NCBI GenBank assembly: GCA_026388755.1
Contig: JAPLJE010000315.1
Span: forward strand, 1-7,636
Direction: 5' to 3'
DNA: 7,636 bases
Source of the DNA: Deltaproteobacteria bacterium
GTDB taxonomy: Bacteria > Desulfobacterota > Desulfobacteria > Desulfobacterales > Desulfatirhabdiaceae
Shown: positions 1-5,604 of the stretch, piece after piece
How the letters are laid out: each line of letters opens with the position of its first letter
Position numbering within the stretch: the first letter of the stretch is position 1
Program-made: the position numbers and the translations under genes
Notes under the pieces: model-generated
What the model was told of the DNA's origin: nothing
Databases searched by the model: none
The model's input: only the letters and a program-made list of their open reading frames with translations

Positions 1-1705
1 AATCAAGGAAATCCTGCCGACATTCAGCCAGGGAGATCGGGACGGGGTCCGCCTGGAAGCAGGCCAGGTCATGGTGTCGGAAAGTTTCAGAAAGCCGCAT
101 CGTCTGTATGTGGAAGGGGAGTGGATCGCCATGAAGGATGATCCGGCTGTCGGCGGCCAGGGGCTTCCGCATATCGTGGCGCAGGCCGCAAGCGAATATC
201 TGGTTGGCGCCAATTTTGCGTTTACGGCTTTTGGAACCCTGGGGCATGGGGCCGGCAAACTCGTGGAACTTTATGGCACGGCCGAGCAAAAAGCCCTTTA
301 TCTGCGTCACCTGTATTCGGGTAAATGGGGTGGTACCATGCTCCTAACAGAATCCGGTGCCGGCTCAGATCTGGGAGCGCTGACCACAACCGCCGTAAAG
401 AACCCGGATGGAACCTATTCCATCACAGGCAACAAAATCTTTATCACTAATGGAGACCAGAATTTAACCGAAAACATCATCCATCCGGTTCTGGCCAGAA
501 TCGAAGACGCGCCCAAAGGCGCCAAAGGCATTTCCCTATTTATTGTTCCCAAAATCTGGGTGAACGATGACGGCAGTTTCGGAGAATTTAACGACGTGGT
601 CTGCACCGGGGTCGAAGAAAAACTGGGGCTTCACGGTAGCCCTACGTGTAGTCTGACCCTGGGCGGAAAGGGCAGATGCAGAGGTGTTCTGCTGGGCCAA
701 GAAAACAAAGGCATGCAGGTGATGTTTCACATGATGAATGAAGCCCGTCTGGATGTCGGCGCCCAGGGTTTTACCCATGCATCCGCAGCCTATCTCTACG
801 CCCTGAATTACGCCAGGGAACGGTTTCAGGGCAAGGATATCACAGCCGGGGCCGATTCACCCCAGGTTCCGATTATCCGCCATCCGGATGTCCGACGCAT
901 GCTGATTCAGATGAAAGCTTATGTCGATGGCATGAGAAGCTTCATTTATTATGTGTCCCGCTGTTTCGACCTGGAAGCCTGTGCCGATAATGCCGAAGAA
1001 AAAAGCCATTATGCACTGCTGACGGAACTGCTGACGCCGGTGGTCAAGGCATACTGCAGTGAACGCGGATTCGATGTCTGTACCCTGGCGGTTCAGGTGT
1101 ATGGCGGCTACGGATTTACGCGGGAATATCCGGTGGAGCAGCTTCTGAGAGACTGTAAGATCACCTCGATATATGAAGGCACGAACGGTATTCAGGCCAT
1201 GGATCTGTTAGGGCGAAAGCTCATGATGAAAAAAGGCGCGGCATTTCAGGCGCTCGTCTCAGAAATGAAATCCACGGTTTTCCGCGCAGCAACCATTCCC
1301 GGGCTGGCAGATATGGCCGAAGCGTTAAAGGCAGCCATATTCGGATTGAATGAAATCGCTGCGCATCTGGTAAATGAAGTCATGTCTGACCGGGTTCGCG
1401 CGGCGTTTGCCGCTTCTCACCCATTTTTGGAAATCATGGGGGATGTGATCATGGGCTGGATGCATCTGTGGCGGGCGTCCGTCGCTGCGCCCAAGCTAGA
1501 AAAAATCGTCGCAAGCGCATCGGGAGATGCGCTTGCGACGATTATCGAAAGCAACCGGCAGGCGGCATTTTATGATGGTCAGCTCAAAACTGCGACGTAT
1601 TTTATCCATGCCCTGCTGCCAATTACCGCCGGAAAAATCCAGGCCCTTAATAAGAGCCGCGATGAAGTGATCCAGATAAGCGAGAAATCTTTTGGCGGGT
1701 TGTGA
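1..1705 (+). CDS. Acyl-CoA dehydrogenase, DmdC-like long form with C-terminal domain (5' partial)
   Basis: FAD-dependent enzyme expected to oxidise an acyl-CoA to the 2,3-enoyl-CoA in the cytoplasm, passing electrons to electron-transfer flavoprotein. The frame is open from base 2 (first full codon ATC), so the gene starts outside the window; 567 residues are visible. The family is usually about 600 residues, so only a short N-terminal piece is missing and the ATG at 71 is internal. Counting from that Met: GGQGLP at 28-33, the flavin-region motif LLTESGAGSD at 91-100, the ERF segment of the dehydrogenase core near 250, and YGGYGFTREYP at 344-354. YEGTNGIQ at 368-375 contains the expected catalytic base E369. 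A C-terminal helical extension (about 395-515) places it with the 3-methylmercaptopropionyl-CoA dehydrogenase-like group rather than short-chain enzymes. Substrate cannot be told from sequence. Its last 59 bases overlap the convergent trpG gene, and an 18-bp hairpin lies within codons 478-491. Confidence 0.95.
   Translation, partial: IKEILPTFSQGDRDGVRLEAGQVMVSESFRKPHRLYVEGEWIAMKDDPAVGGQGLPHIVAQAASEYLVGANFAFTAFGTLGHGAGKLVELYGTAEQKALYLRHLYSGKWGGTMLLTESGAGSDLGALTTTAVKNPDGTYSITGNKIFITNGDQNLTENIIHPVLARIEDAPKGAKGISLFIVPKIWVNDDGSFGEFNDVVCTGVEEKLGLHGSPTCSLTLGGKGRCRGVLLGQENKGMQVMFHMMNEARLDVGAQGFTHASAAYLYALNYARERFQGKDITAGADSPQVPIIRHPDVRRMLIQMKAYVDGMRSFIYYVSRCFDLEACADNAEEKSHYALLTELLTPVVKAYCSERGFDVCTLAVQVYGGYGFTREYPVEQLLRDCKITSIYEGTNGIQAMDLLGRKLMMKKGAAFQALVSEMKSTVFRAATIPGLADMAEALKAAIFGLNEIAAHLVNEVMSDRVRAAFAASHPFLEIMGDVIMGWMHLWRASVAAPKLEKIVASASGDALATIIESNRQAAFYDGQLKTATYFIHALLPITAGKIQALNKSRDEVIQISEKSFGGL
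1498..1543 (-). terminator. Intrinsic terminator for trpG, embedded in the dehydrogenase gene
   Basis: Bases 1504-1521 and 1526-1543 are perfect 18-base inverse complements around a 4-base loop. Read on the minus strand, the stem is followed by a run of six T (1505-1500) and then CTAG, which is the shape of a strong rho-independent terminator. It lies 104 bases past the trpG stop. On the plus strand there is no T-run after the stem, so it should act mainly on minus-strand transcripts. It is fully inside the convergent acyl-CoA dehydrogenase coding region. Confidence 0.8.
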
Positions 1706-2270
1706 TGTTGAGAAAATTTTCAATCAACCGAAAACCATGTTCGGTCATGAAGCTTTCAGGGTGAAACTGAACGCCATGAATGGGATATTCCGAATGCGAC
1801 AGTCCCATAATGACCCCGTCCGCGCTTTTCGCGGTAATTATCAGGGGGCTGGTGTCTGCCGGGGTTGTCATCAGGGAATGGTACCTGGCAGCGCTAAAGG
1901 GGGAGGGCAACCCCTTGAAAATACCTGTTCCGGTATGTTCAATGCTGCTGGTTTTACCGTGCACGGGAACTGGCGCTCGAACTGTTTTGCCCCCGAAGGC
2001 TTCGTTCATGCACTGCATTCCCAGACATACGCCGAGTATGGGGATATACCGGTGCCACCGGCGAATCAGGGGAATGGAAATACCGGCATGCGCCGGGTCT
2101 ATGGGGCCGGGACTGATCAGGATGTAATCCGGCTTTCTGCTTTCAATCATGTCCAGCTCAATCCTGTCGCTTCTGACCACATCAATGTCCAGGGGATAAT
2201 TTCGAAACATCTGAACCAGATTGAAGGTAAAAGAGTCATAATTATCGAGAACGAGAAGTTTTACCGTCAT
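1647..2270 (-). CDS. trpG: Class I glutamine amidotransferase, anthranilate/aminodeoxychorismate synthase component II (TrpG/PabA)
   Basis: Releases ammonia from glutamine for a chorismate-using partner: TrpE (tryptophan route) or PabB (folate route). The 207-residue protein has the whole family signature: VLDNYDSFTFNLVQ at 7-20, SPGP at 53-56, the nucleophile-elbow GVCLGMQ at 80-86 with catalytic C82, HGKTSSI at 104-110, ARYHSL at 128-133, and VQFHPES at 167-173 with H170 and E172. Length is normal for the stand-alone glutaminase. The start at 2270 is chosen because it begins right at the family N-terminus and is preceded by GGAAGAGAG; the frame stays open to an ATG at 2336, but that would code through a terminator hairpin. 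TrpG and PabA cannot be separated by sequence, and no TrpE or PabB gene is in the window, so the symbol is provisional. The gene stands alone, has a leader that looks like an attenuator, and overlaps its convergent neighbour by 59 bases. Confidence 0.93.
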   Translation of the reverse strand: MTVKLLVLDNYDSFTFNLVQMFRNYPLDIDVVRSDRIELDMIESRKPDYILISPGPIDPAHAGISIPLIRRWHRYIPILGVCLGMQCMNEAFGGKTVRAPVPVHGKTSSIEHTGTGIFKGLPSPFSAARYHSLMTTPADTSPLIITAKSADGVIMGLSHSEYPIHGVQFHPESFMTEHGFRLIENFLNITTRQKISRLSGSLHRGSY

Positions 2271-2283
2271 TTTCTCTCTTCCA

Positions 2284-2325
2284 AAATAAAAAAACGCCAC
2301 CTGACGCTGAGTCTGGGTGGCGTTT
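2284..2325 (-). terminator. Intrinsic terminator in the trpG leader (probable attenuator)
   Basis: On the minus strand, AAACGCCACC (2325-2316) pairs with GGTGGCGTTT (2301-2292), giving a 10-bp stem. A 14-base loop contains a further 3-bp GAC/GTC pairing. Seven T in total follow or close the stem, then ATTTT. The T-run ends about 13 bases before the trpG ATG, just upstream of its Shine-Dalgarno sequence. No annotated minus-strand gene lies between it and the lipoprotein gene on the other strand, so it is not the end of an upstream operon. Its place between a leader promoter and trpG fits transcription attenuation. Confidence 0.75.
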
Positions 2326-2339
2326 GCCTGTAACATAAC

Positions 2340-2390
2340 TCACCAAAAATTAGATAGATTGTAAAATACGAAAGCTTGTTGCCGGATCAT
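2340..2390 (-). CDS. Candidate 16-residue leader peptide of trpG
   Basis: The mini-ORF reads MIRQQAFVFYNLSNFW and then TGA. It holds five aromatic residues (three Phe, one Tyr, one Trp), with Trp as the last sense codon. It starts about 12 bases after the predicted transcription start and stops 14 bases before the terminator stem in the trpG leader. That is where a translated attenuator peptide is expected. The ribosome-binding signal is weak (AGAAAG), and the start codon can fall in the loop of a small TTGCC/GGCAA hairpin. There is only one Trp codon, unlike the tandem Trp codons of the E. coli leader. The ORF is short enough to arise by chance, so this is a positional inference. Confidence 0.35.
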   Translation of the reverse strand: MIRQQAFVFYNLSNFW

Positions 2391-2408
2391 GGCAAATGAC
2401 TTTCTTCT

Positions 2409-2437
2409 TTTTTATCCAATATTCAAATGAAGGTCAA
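2409..2437 (-). promoter_or_regulatory. Sigma-70-type promoter for trpG
   Basis: On the minus strand TTGACC (2437-2432, 5 of 6 to the -35 consensus) is followed after 17 bases by TAAAAA (2414-2409, 4 of 6 to the -10 consensus). Transcription would begin near 2402, giving a leader of about 130 bases before the trpG ATG. This leader contains the mini-ORF and the terminator hairpin. Confidence 0.5.
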
Positions 2438-2474
2438 GGACACAATGTCGCCCCATATCCAATGATTTTTAATC

Positions 2475-2502
2475 TTGACTTGAACACCAGAAACTCCATA
2501 AT
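2475..2502 (+). promoter_or_regulatory. Sigma-70-type promoter for the lipoprotein gene
   Basis: TTGACT (2475-2480, 5 of 6) and CATAAT (2497-2502, 5 of 6) are separated by 16 bases. The predicted start near 2509 leaves an untranslated leader of about 64 bases before the ATG at 2573. This promoter points away from the trpG promoter; the two -35 boxes are 37 bases apart. Confidence 0.5.
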
Positions 2503-2572
2503 AACTGCATCTAAAGGCCTGAATACCAAACGCGGATGCTGGCAAATCGACTATTAATTACGGGGGGATCCG

Positions 2573-3064
2573 ATGCATTTTAGAGATAACCGATTCATAA
2601 AGATAATTGTTTTAATGATTGCAGTCTTCACCCTTGCTGGCTGCAGCGGGAGGCTGTTCACCTATAAAGGAGACAAGGTAACCCAAAAGAATCTCATGGT
2701 CCTGCTTAAGGATGGGAATCAGCAATGGGTATGGAAAACCAATGAGCTTGCGATAACATATCAATACCAGATGTCGCCTGAAACCTTGAAGATTGATGGA
2801 ACCACCGAGCTGGTCGGTGGATTCGCCACCGGATTCAGATGGATTACACGCCTATCAGTTTACCTGTTATTTCTGGATAACCAGGGAATTGTTATTGAGA
2901 ACGATCTTATTTATTCATTAGGGAATCGTCTCGCTACTGATACGATTCCCATGGTTTTTGAAAGAACAATACCCATACCTGTGGGAGCCCGGACAATTTC
3001 CTTTGCTTATGAAGGAGTGCTGGATGGAGATTACGACATTTGGTTCTCTCCATCCAGAAAATGA
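2573..3064 (+). CDS. Small predicted lipoprotein of unknown function
   Basis: The 163-residue product has a classic lipoprotein signal: a basic N-terminus (R4, R7, K10), a hydrophobic stretch at about 11-21, and the lipobox LAGC ending at C24. It should be exported by Sec, lipidated on C24 and anchored by lipid. Ser at position +2 does not match the Asp retention signal known from E. coli, so the outer membrane is the more likely site if that rule holds here. The mature part of about 140 residues has alternating hydrophobic patterns suggesting beta structure and no cysteine. No catalytic motif or known domain is recognised. The ATG is preceded by a strong GGGGGGA about 6 bases upstream. It is a single-gene unit with its own promoter, divergent from trpG and convergent with the KptA-like gene, so context gives no function. 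Confidence 0.78.
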   Translation: MHFRDNRFIKIIVLMIAVFTLAGCSGRLFTYKGDKVTQKNLMVLLKDGNQQWVWKTNELAITYQYQMSPETLKIDGTTELVGGFATGFRWITRLSVYLLFLDNQGIVIENDLIYSLGNRLATDTIPMVFERTIPIPVGARTISFAYEGVLDGDYDIWFSPSRK

Positions 3065-3091
3065 AATCAAAAACCGGGTCTTAAGGCCGTT

Positions 3092-3128
3092 GAAAAAGAC
3101 TTGCTTGAAAACTTAAGTCTGCTTTTTT
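3092..3128. terminator. Probable two-way terminator between the lipoprotein and KptA-like genes
   Basis: AGACTT (3097-3102) pairs with AAGTCT (3115-3120) around a 12-base loop. The plus strand continues with GC and six T; the minus strand continues directly into a T-run (five T including the last stem base, then C). Placed 32 bases after the lipoprotein stop and 55 bases after the KptA-like stop, it could end both convergent transcripts. The stem is only 6 bp and AT-rich, so it is weak by itself. Confidence 0.45.
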
Positions 3129-3174
3129 GCGAGTTGTGATAACATCACCGAACAAGGTTGCGATCTGGATATTT

Positions 3175-3912
3175 TCAGAGATATTCCGGGTTTCTTATCA
3201 GTCGTTTCCTGTCTTTTTTCCAGATAATCTTTTTTTTCCGGCCCTTGACTTTTTGACAGGCCGGCTTTTCATTTTGGAGGTCCAGGGTAAAACTCCCCGG
3301 AGTTTTGGGATATTGCGGGGAAGGATGATCAGGCACCTGATCTCTGGGTTCTCTTTCCAGAGCCAAAGCAGGTCCGGTAAAACATCTCGGAGGGATATGC
3401 TCGGCAATCAACAGAGAGCCCCCGGCTAGATAAAAAAGAACACCATGTTCCTTGCATTTATTGCAAAAAACCGACAATAAAACCGCTTTCGGATCAATAC
3501 GCCTGCCCATACGAAGCGCCATTTCTCTGTCTGAGCTCAAAACAACCCGTGAATATGCAGACGGCGATATCCCTTTTTCAAGAACATGGGCATGGGCTTT
3601 TTGCCTGACACAGACATAAAGCAATTTGGGCGGATCGGGTGAAATTGTGTGTATGGGAAGATGGCTTCGATCAACTGAGCGAATGCGACTTCCCGCAAGT
3701 TCGATTGGTGGCTCGGGCTCCCGAAGCAGAAGTTCATGAAAATGCGCCTCCCGGATAAATTTCCAATCTTTTTCCTCACCGATTGCTTTTAGAAGCATCT
3801 GTATGGAAACAAATCCATTTTCATCCAGAACCAGCCCGAATTCATATGGCCGTCTTCCCAGGATATACGATAACAATTTCGACAATTGGCGCAGCGTAAT
3901 ATGGGGTTTCAT
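3175..3912 (-). CDS. KptA/Tpt1-like RNA 2'-phosphotransferase, divergent active site
   Basis: KptA/Tpt1 enzymes use NAD+ to remove an RNA 2'-phosphate. The 245-residue protein follows the family order: N-terminal winged-helix-like segment LSKLLSYILGRRPYEFGL (10-27) with LDENGF (29-34), GSRIRSVDRSHLP (74-86), then an ADP-ribosyltransferase-like part with LEKGISP (111-117), VVLSSDREMALRMGRR (123-138) and IPPRCF (173-178). Two hallmarks differ. The usual Arg-His of the LRHxP motif aligns with G19-R20, and the usual YHGT aligns with YVCV at 99-102. R78 and R137/R138 fit the remaining conserved arginines. The tail from about 183 is extra, and 221-240 is strongly basic, suggesting nucleic-acid contact. 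Activity is therefore uncertain; it may be a distinct subfamily with another substrate. The start is the only ATG in the open frame, with a weak CAGG upstream. It is divergent from the aminopeptidase gene and no RNA ligase gene is nearby. Confidence 0.78.
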   Translation of the reverse strand: MKPHITLRQLSKLLSYILGRRPYEFGLVLDENGFVSIQMLLKAIGEEKDWKFIREAHFHELLLREPEPPIELAGSRIRSVDRSHLPIHTISPDPPKLLYVCVRQKAHAHVLEKGISPSAYSRVVLSSDREMALRMGRRIDPKAVLLSVFCNKCKEHGVLFYLAGGSLLIAEHIPPRCFTGPALALEREPRDQVPDHPSPQYPKTPGSFTLDLQNEKPACQKVKGRKKKIIWKKDRKRLIRNPEYL

Positions 3913-3967
3913 GTGCCTGCAGGTGAGTTCAGACGACGATTGGGTTTTATGTTGATCGGAAATGAGC

Positions 3968-3996
3968 TTGATTAATTCTCTATCGAATTATATAAA
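3968..3996 (+). promoter_or_regulatory. Sigma-70-type promoter for the aminopeptidase gene
   Basis: TTGATT (3968-3973, 4 of 6) and TATAAA (3991-3996, 5 of 6) are 17 bases apart. The expected start near 4003 gives a leader of about 98 bases before the GTG at 4101, containing the two palindromes described separately. Confidence 0.55.
3987..3992 (-). promoter_or_regulatory. Possible -10 box for the KptA-like gene
   Basis: The minus strand reads a perfect TATAAT here, about 75 bases before the KptA-like ATG. The -35 region at normal spacing (CTGGTG) is poor. The box overlaps the -10 box of the divergent aminopeptidase promoter, so the two polymerases could compete. Confidence 0.3.
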
Positions 3997-4029
3997 AAAA
4001 TCAGGCATTCACCAGCCTCAGCCATAGCC

Positions 4030-4058
4030 TTTTTCAGGTTTGGTTACAACCTGAAAAA
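4030..4058. repeat. 11-bp inverted repeat in the aminopeptidase leader
   Basis: TTTTTCAGGTT (4030-4040) and AACCTGAAAAA (4048-4058) are perfect inverse complements around a 7-base spacer. On either strand the T-run comes before the stem, not after it, so it does not look like a terminator. It lies about 27 bases past the predicted transcription start and 42 bases before the GTG. It could be an operator or an mRNA stem-loop. Confidence 0.65.
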
Positions 4059-4084
4059 TGATTAACGACCATTTTTTATTCTGT

Positions 4085-4099
4085 CGAAAGGAGCTTTCG
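4085..4099 (+). promoter_or_regulatory. Shine-Dalgarno of the aminopeptidase gene within a small hairpin
   Basis: The strong ribosome-binding site AAAGGAG (4087-4093), 7 bases before the GTG start, decides that start. It lies in a perfect short palindrome, CGAAAG-GAG-CTTTCG, so half of it would be paired if the hairpin forms. A 6-bp stem with a three-base loop is only marginally stable. Confidence 0.5.
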
Positions 4100-4100
4100 G

Positions 4101-5585
4101 GTGTTAACTATTGTATCATCATTTGAGATTGAAAAGAAACAGGTTGAAATGCTGGTAATCCCGGTTTGTGAAGATGCGGATATCCATTCATCCGCCCTCA
4201 TGCCGGAGCTGGTGCATCAGGCCAAAAGTCTTAAGGAATTTAGCGGCGCCGATAACGAAGATATTGTGTTTTACGCACCATCCGGGGTCCTGGCTGCTCA
4301 GGTCATGTTCATTGGACTGGGGAAAAAGGATAAGATAGATGGAGAAGTGCTGCGAAGAGCCTGCGGCAGGGCCATAAAAAAATGTATTCAAAAAGAGATT
4401 TCTGAAGCCTTGTTTGTTATTCCCTTTATCGAATTTATTCATACAGGACCAGACGTTATCCTTGAAGCCATGGTGGAAGGGGCCTTGCTGGGGAATTATC
4501 AGTTTGACCAGTTCAAAAAACCCAAACATCCTTCGCTTTTGAAGCTTGCGTTTGCCGTTCCCGAAGATTCCGTTCAGCATGCAAGACTTTTATCGCAAAA
4601 AATTATAATAATATGCGAGGGGACCCTTTTAGCCCGGGAATGGGTTATAACCCCTTCCAACCTGAAACGACCGGAACAATTTGCCAGGTCATTGGTCCGG
4701 ATGGCGGAAAAGGAAAACCTGAAAACCGAGGTTCTGGATCATACGGCTTTGAAGAAAAAAAAATTCGGCGCGCTTCTGGCTGTTGCCGCCGGCAGCGACG
4801 CCAATGCCAGAATGGTTATTCTGGAACACAATCCCGACAATGCCACGCAAACCCTTGCGCTGGTGGGAAAGGGCGTTACCTTTGACTCCGGAGGTATAAA
4901 CCTGAAACCTCAGGGCTCTCTCGAGGATATGAAGATGGATATGGCAGGCGCTGCCGCTGTTGCTGCCACAATGATTACTGCGGCAAGGCTTAGGATGCCG
5001 ATCCGCTTAATCGGTGTCCTGCCGCTGGTGGAAAACATGCCTTCGGGTTCCGCAACCCGGCCAGGGGATATTGTCAAAAGCTTTTCAGGCAAAACCATTG
5101 AAATTAACAATACAGATGCCGAAGGAAGGCTGATTCTGGCAGATTCCCTGTCCTATGTCATTCAAACCTACCAGCCGGATGCCGTTGTTGACCTTGCTAC
5201 TTTGACCGGGGCCTGCGTGGTGGCCCTGGGTGAAAGAATTGCCGGCGTGTTTTCGCTTGATGACAGGATGTGCGAAACTCTCATTGCATCCGGTGAGAAA
5301 ACGTTCGAACGGTGCTGGAAAATGCCGCTTCCGGAAGACTATAAAGATCTACTAAAGAGCGAGGTTGCAGACATTTGCAACATTACCGGCTTAAAATGGG
5401 GAGGCGCCATTACAGCCGCGCTTTTTCTATCCGAATTTACGGAAAATACCCGATGGATGCACATTGACATTGCCGGCCCTGCATATGTGAAAAAGGAAAC
5501 CGCATATTGCGGTGTTGGCGGAACCGGCTTCGGAGTCAGGTTGCTCTGCGACTGGCTTGAGAAGACGGCCAGTTTATCTTTCTGA
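4101..5585 (+). CDS. pepA: Cytosolic (leucyl) aminopeptidase, M17 family
   Basis: Two-metal exopeptidase that removes N-terminal residues, often Leu, from peptides in the cytoplasm; M17 enzymes normally form hexamers. The 494-residue length is typical. The C-terminal catalytic half is complete: VGKGVTFDSGG at 255-265 with metal ligands K257 and D262, catalytic K269 in NLKP, MKMDMAG at 277-283 with D280, and the hallmark NTDAEGRL at 337-344 with ligands D339 and E341 and catalytic R343. The less conserved N-terminal domain (about 1-165) also matches M17 layout. Translation starts at GTG with a strong AAAGGAG Shine-Dalgarno; no ATG fits better. The gene is a single unit with its own promoter and palindromic leader. 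Its stop is 19 bases from the stop of the convergent nrdG gene. E. coli PepA also binds DNA, but nothing here tests that role. Confidence 0.97.
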   Translation: MLTIVSSFEIEKKQVEMLVIPVCEDADIHSSALMPELVHQAKSLKEFSGADNEDIVFYAPSGVLAAQVMFIGLGKKDKIDGEVLRRACGRAIKKCIQKEISEALFVIPFIEFIHTGPDVILEAMVEGALLGNYQFDQFKKPKHPSLLKLAFAVPEDSVQHARLLSQKIIIICEGTLLAREWVITPSNLKRPEQFARSLVRMAEKENLKTEVLDHTALKKKKFGALLAVAAGSDANARMVILEHNPDNATQTLALVGKGVTFDSGGINLKPQGSLEDMKMDMAGAAAVAATMITAARLRMPIRLIGVLPLVENMPSGSATRPGDIVKSFSGKTIEINNTDAEGRLILADSLSYVIQTYQPDAVVDLATLTGACVVALGERIAGVFSLDDRMCETLIASGEKTFERCWKMPLPEDYKDLLKSEVADICNITGLKWGGAITAALFLSEFTENTRWMHIDIAGPAYVKKETAYCGVGGTGFGVRLLCDWLEKTASLSF

Positions 5586-5604
5586 GTCATTATGGTTTTT
5601 GCAA

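Noticed and set aside
1727..1745. ACCGAA/TTCGGT hairpin after the dehydrogenase stop
   Set aside because: No T-run follows on the plus strand, and it lies in the conserved HPESFMTEHG coding region of trpG.
1692..2333. Long plus-strand open frame opposite trpG
   Set aside because: It mirrors the trpG gene on the other strand, runs through the leader terminator, and its translation resembles no protein family.
2271..2336. N-terminal extension of TrpG from an in-frame ATG at 2336
   Set aside because: It would code through the terminator stem and T-run, and the family N-terminus begins at the Met at 2270, which has its own Shine-Dalgarno.
3127..3429. Plus-strand open frame opposite the KptA-like gene
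   Set aside because: Shadow of the KptA-like C-terminal region; no family resemblance and no ribosome-binding site.
5550..5582. Possible pepA terminator: ACTGGC/GCCAGT stem followed by TTATCTTTCT
   Set aside because: The stem is 6 bp with an 11-base loop, the T-tract is broken, and it lies before the pepA stop codon; too weak to list.
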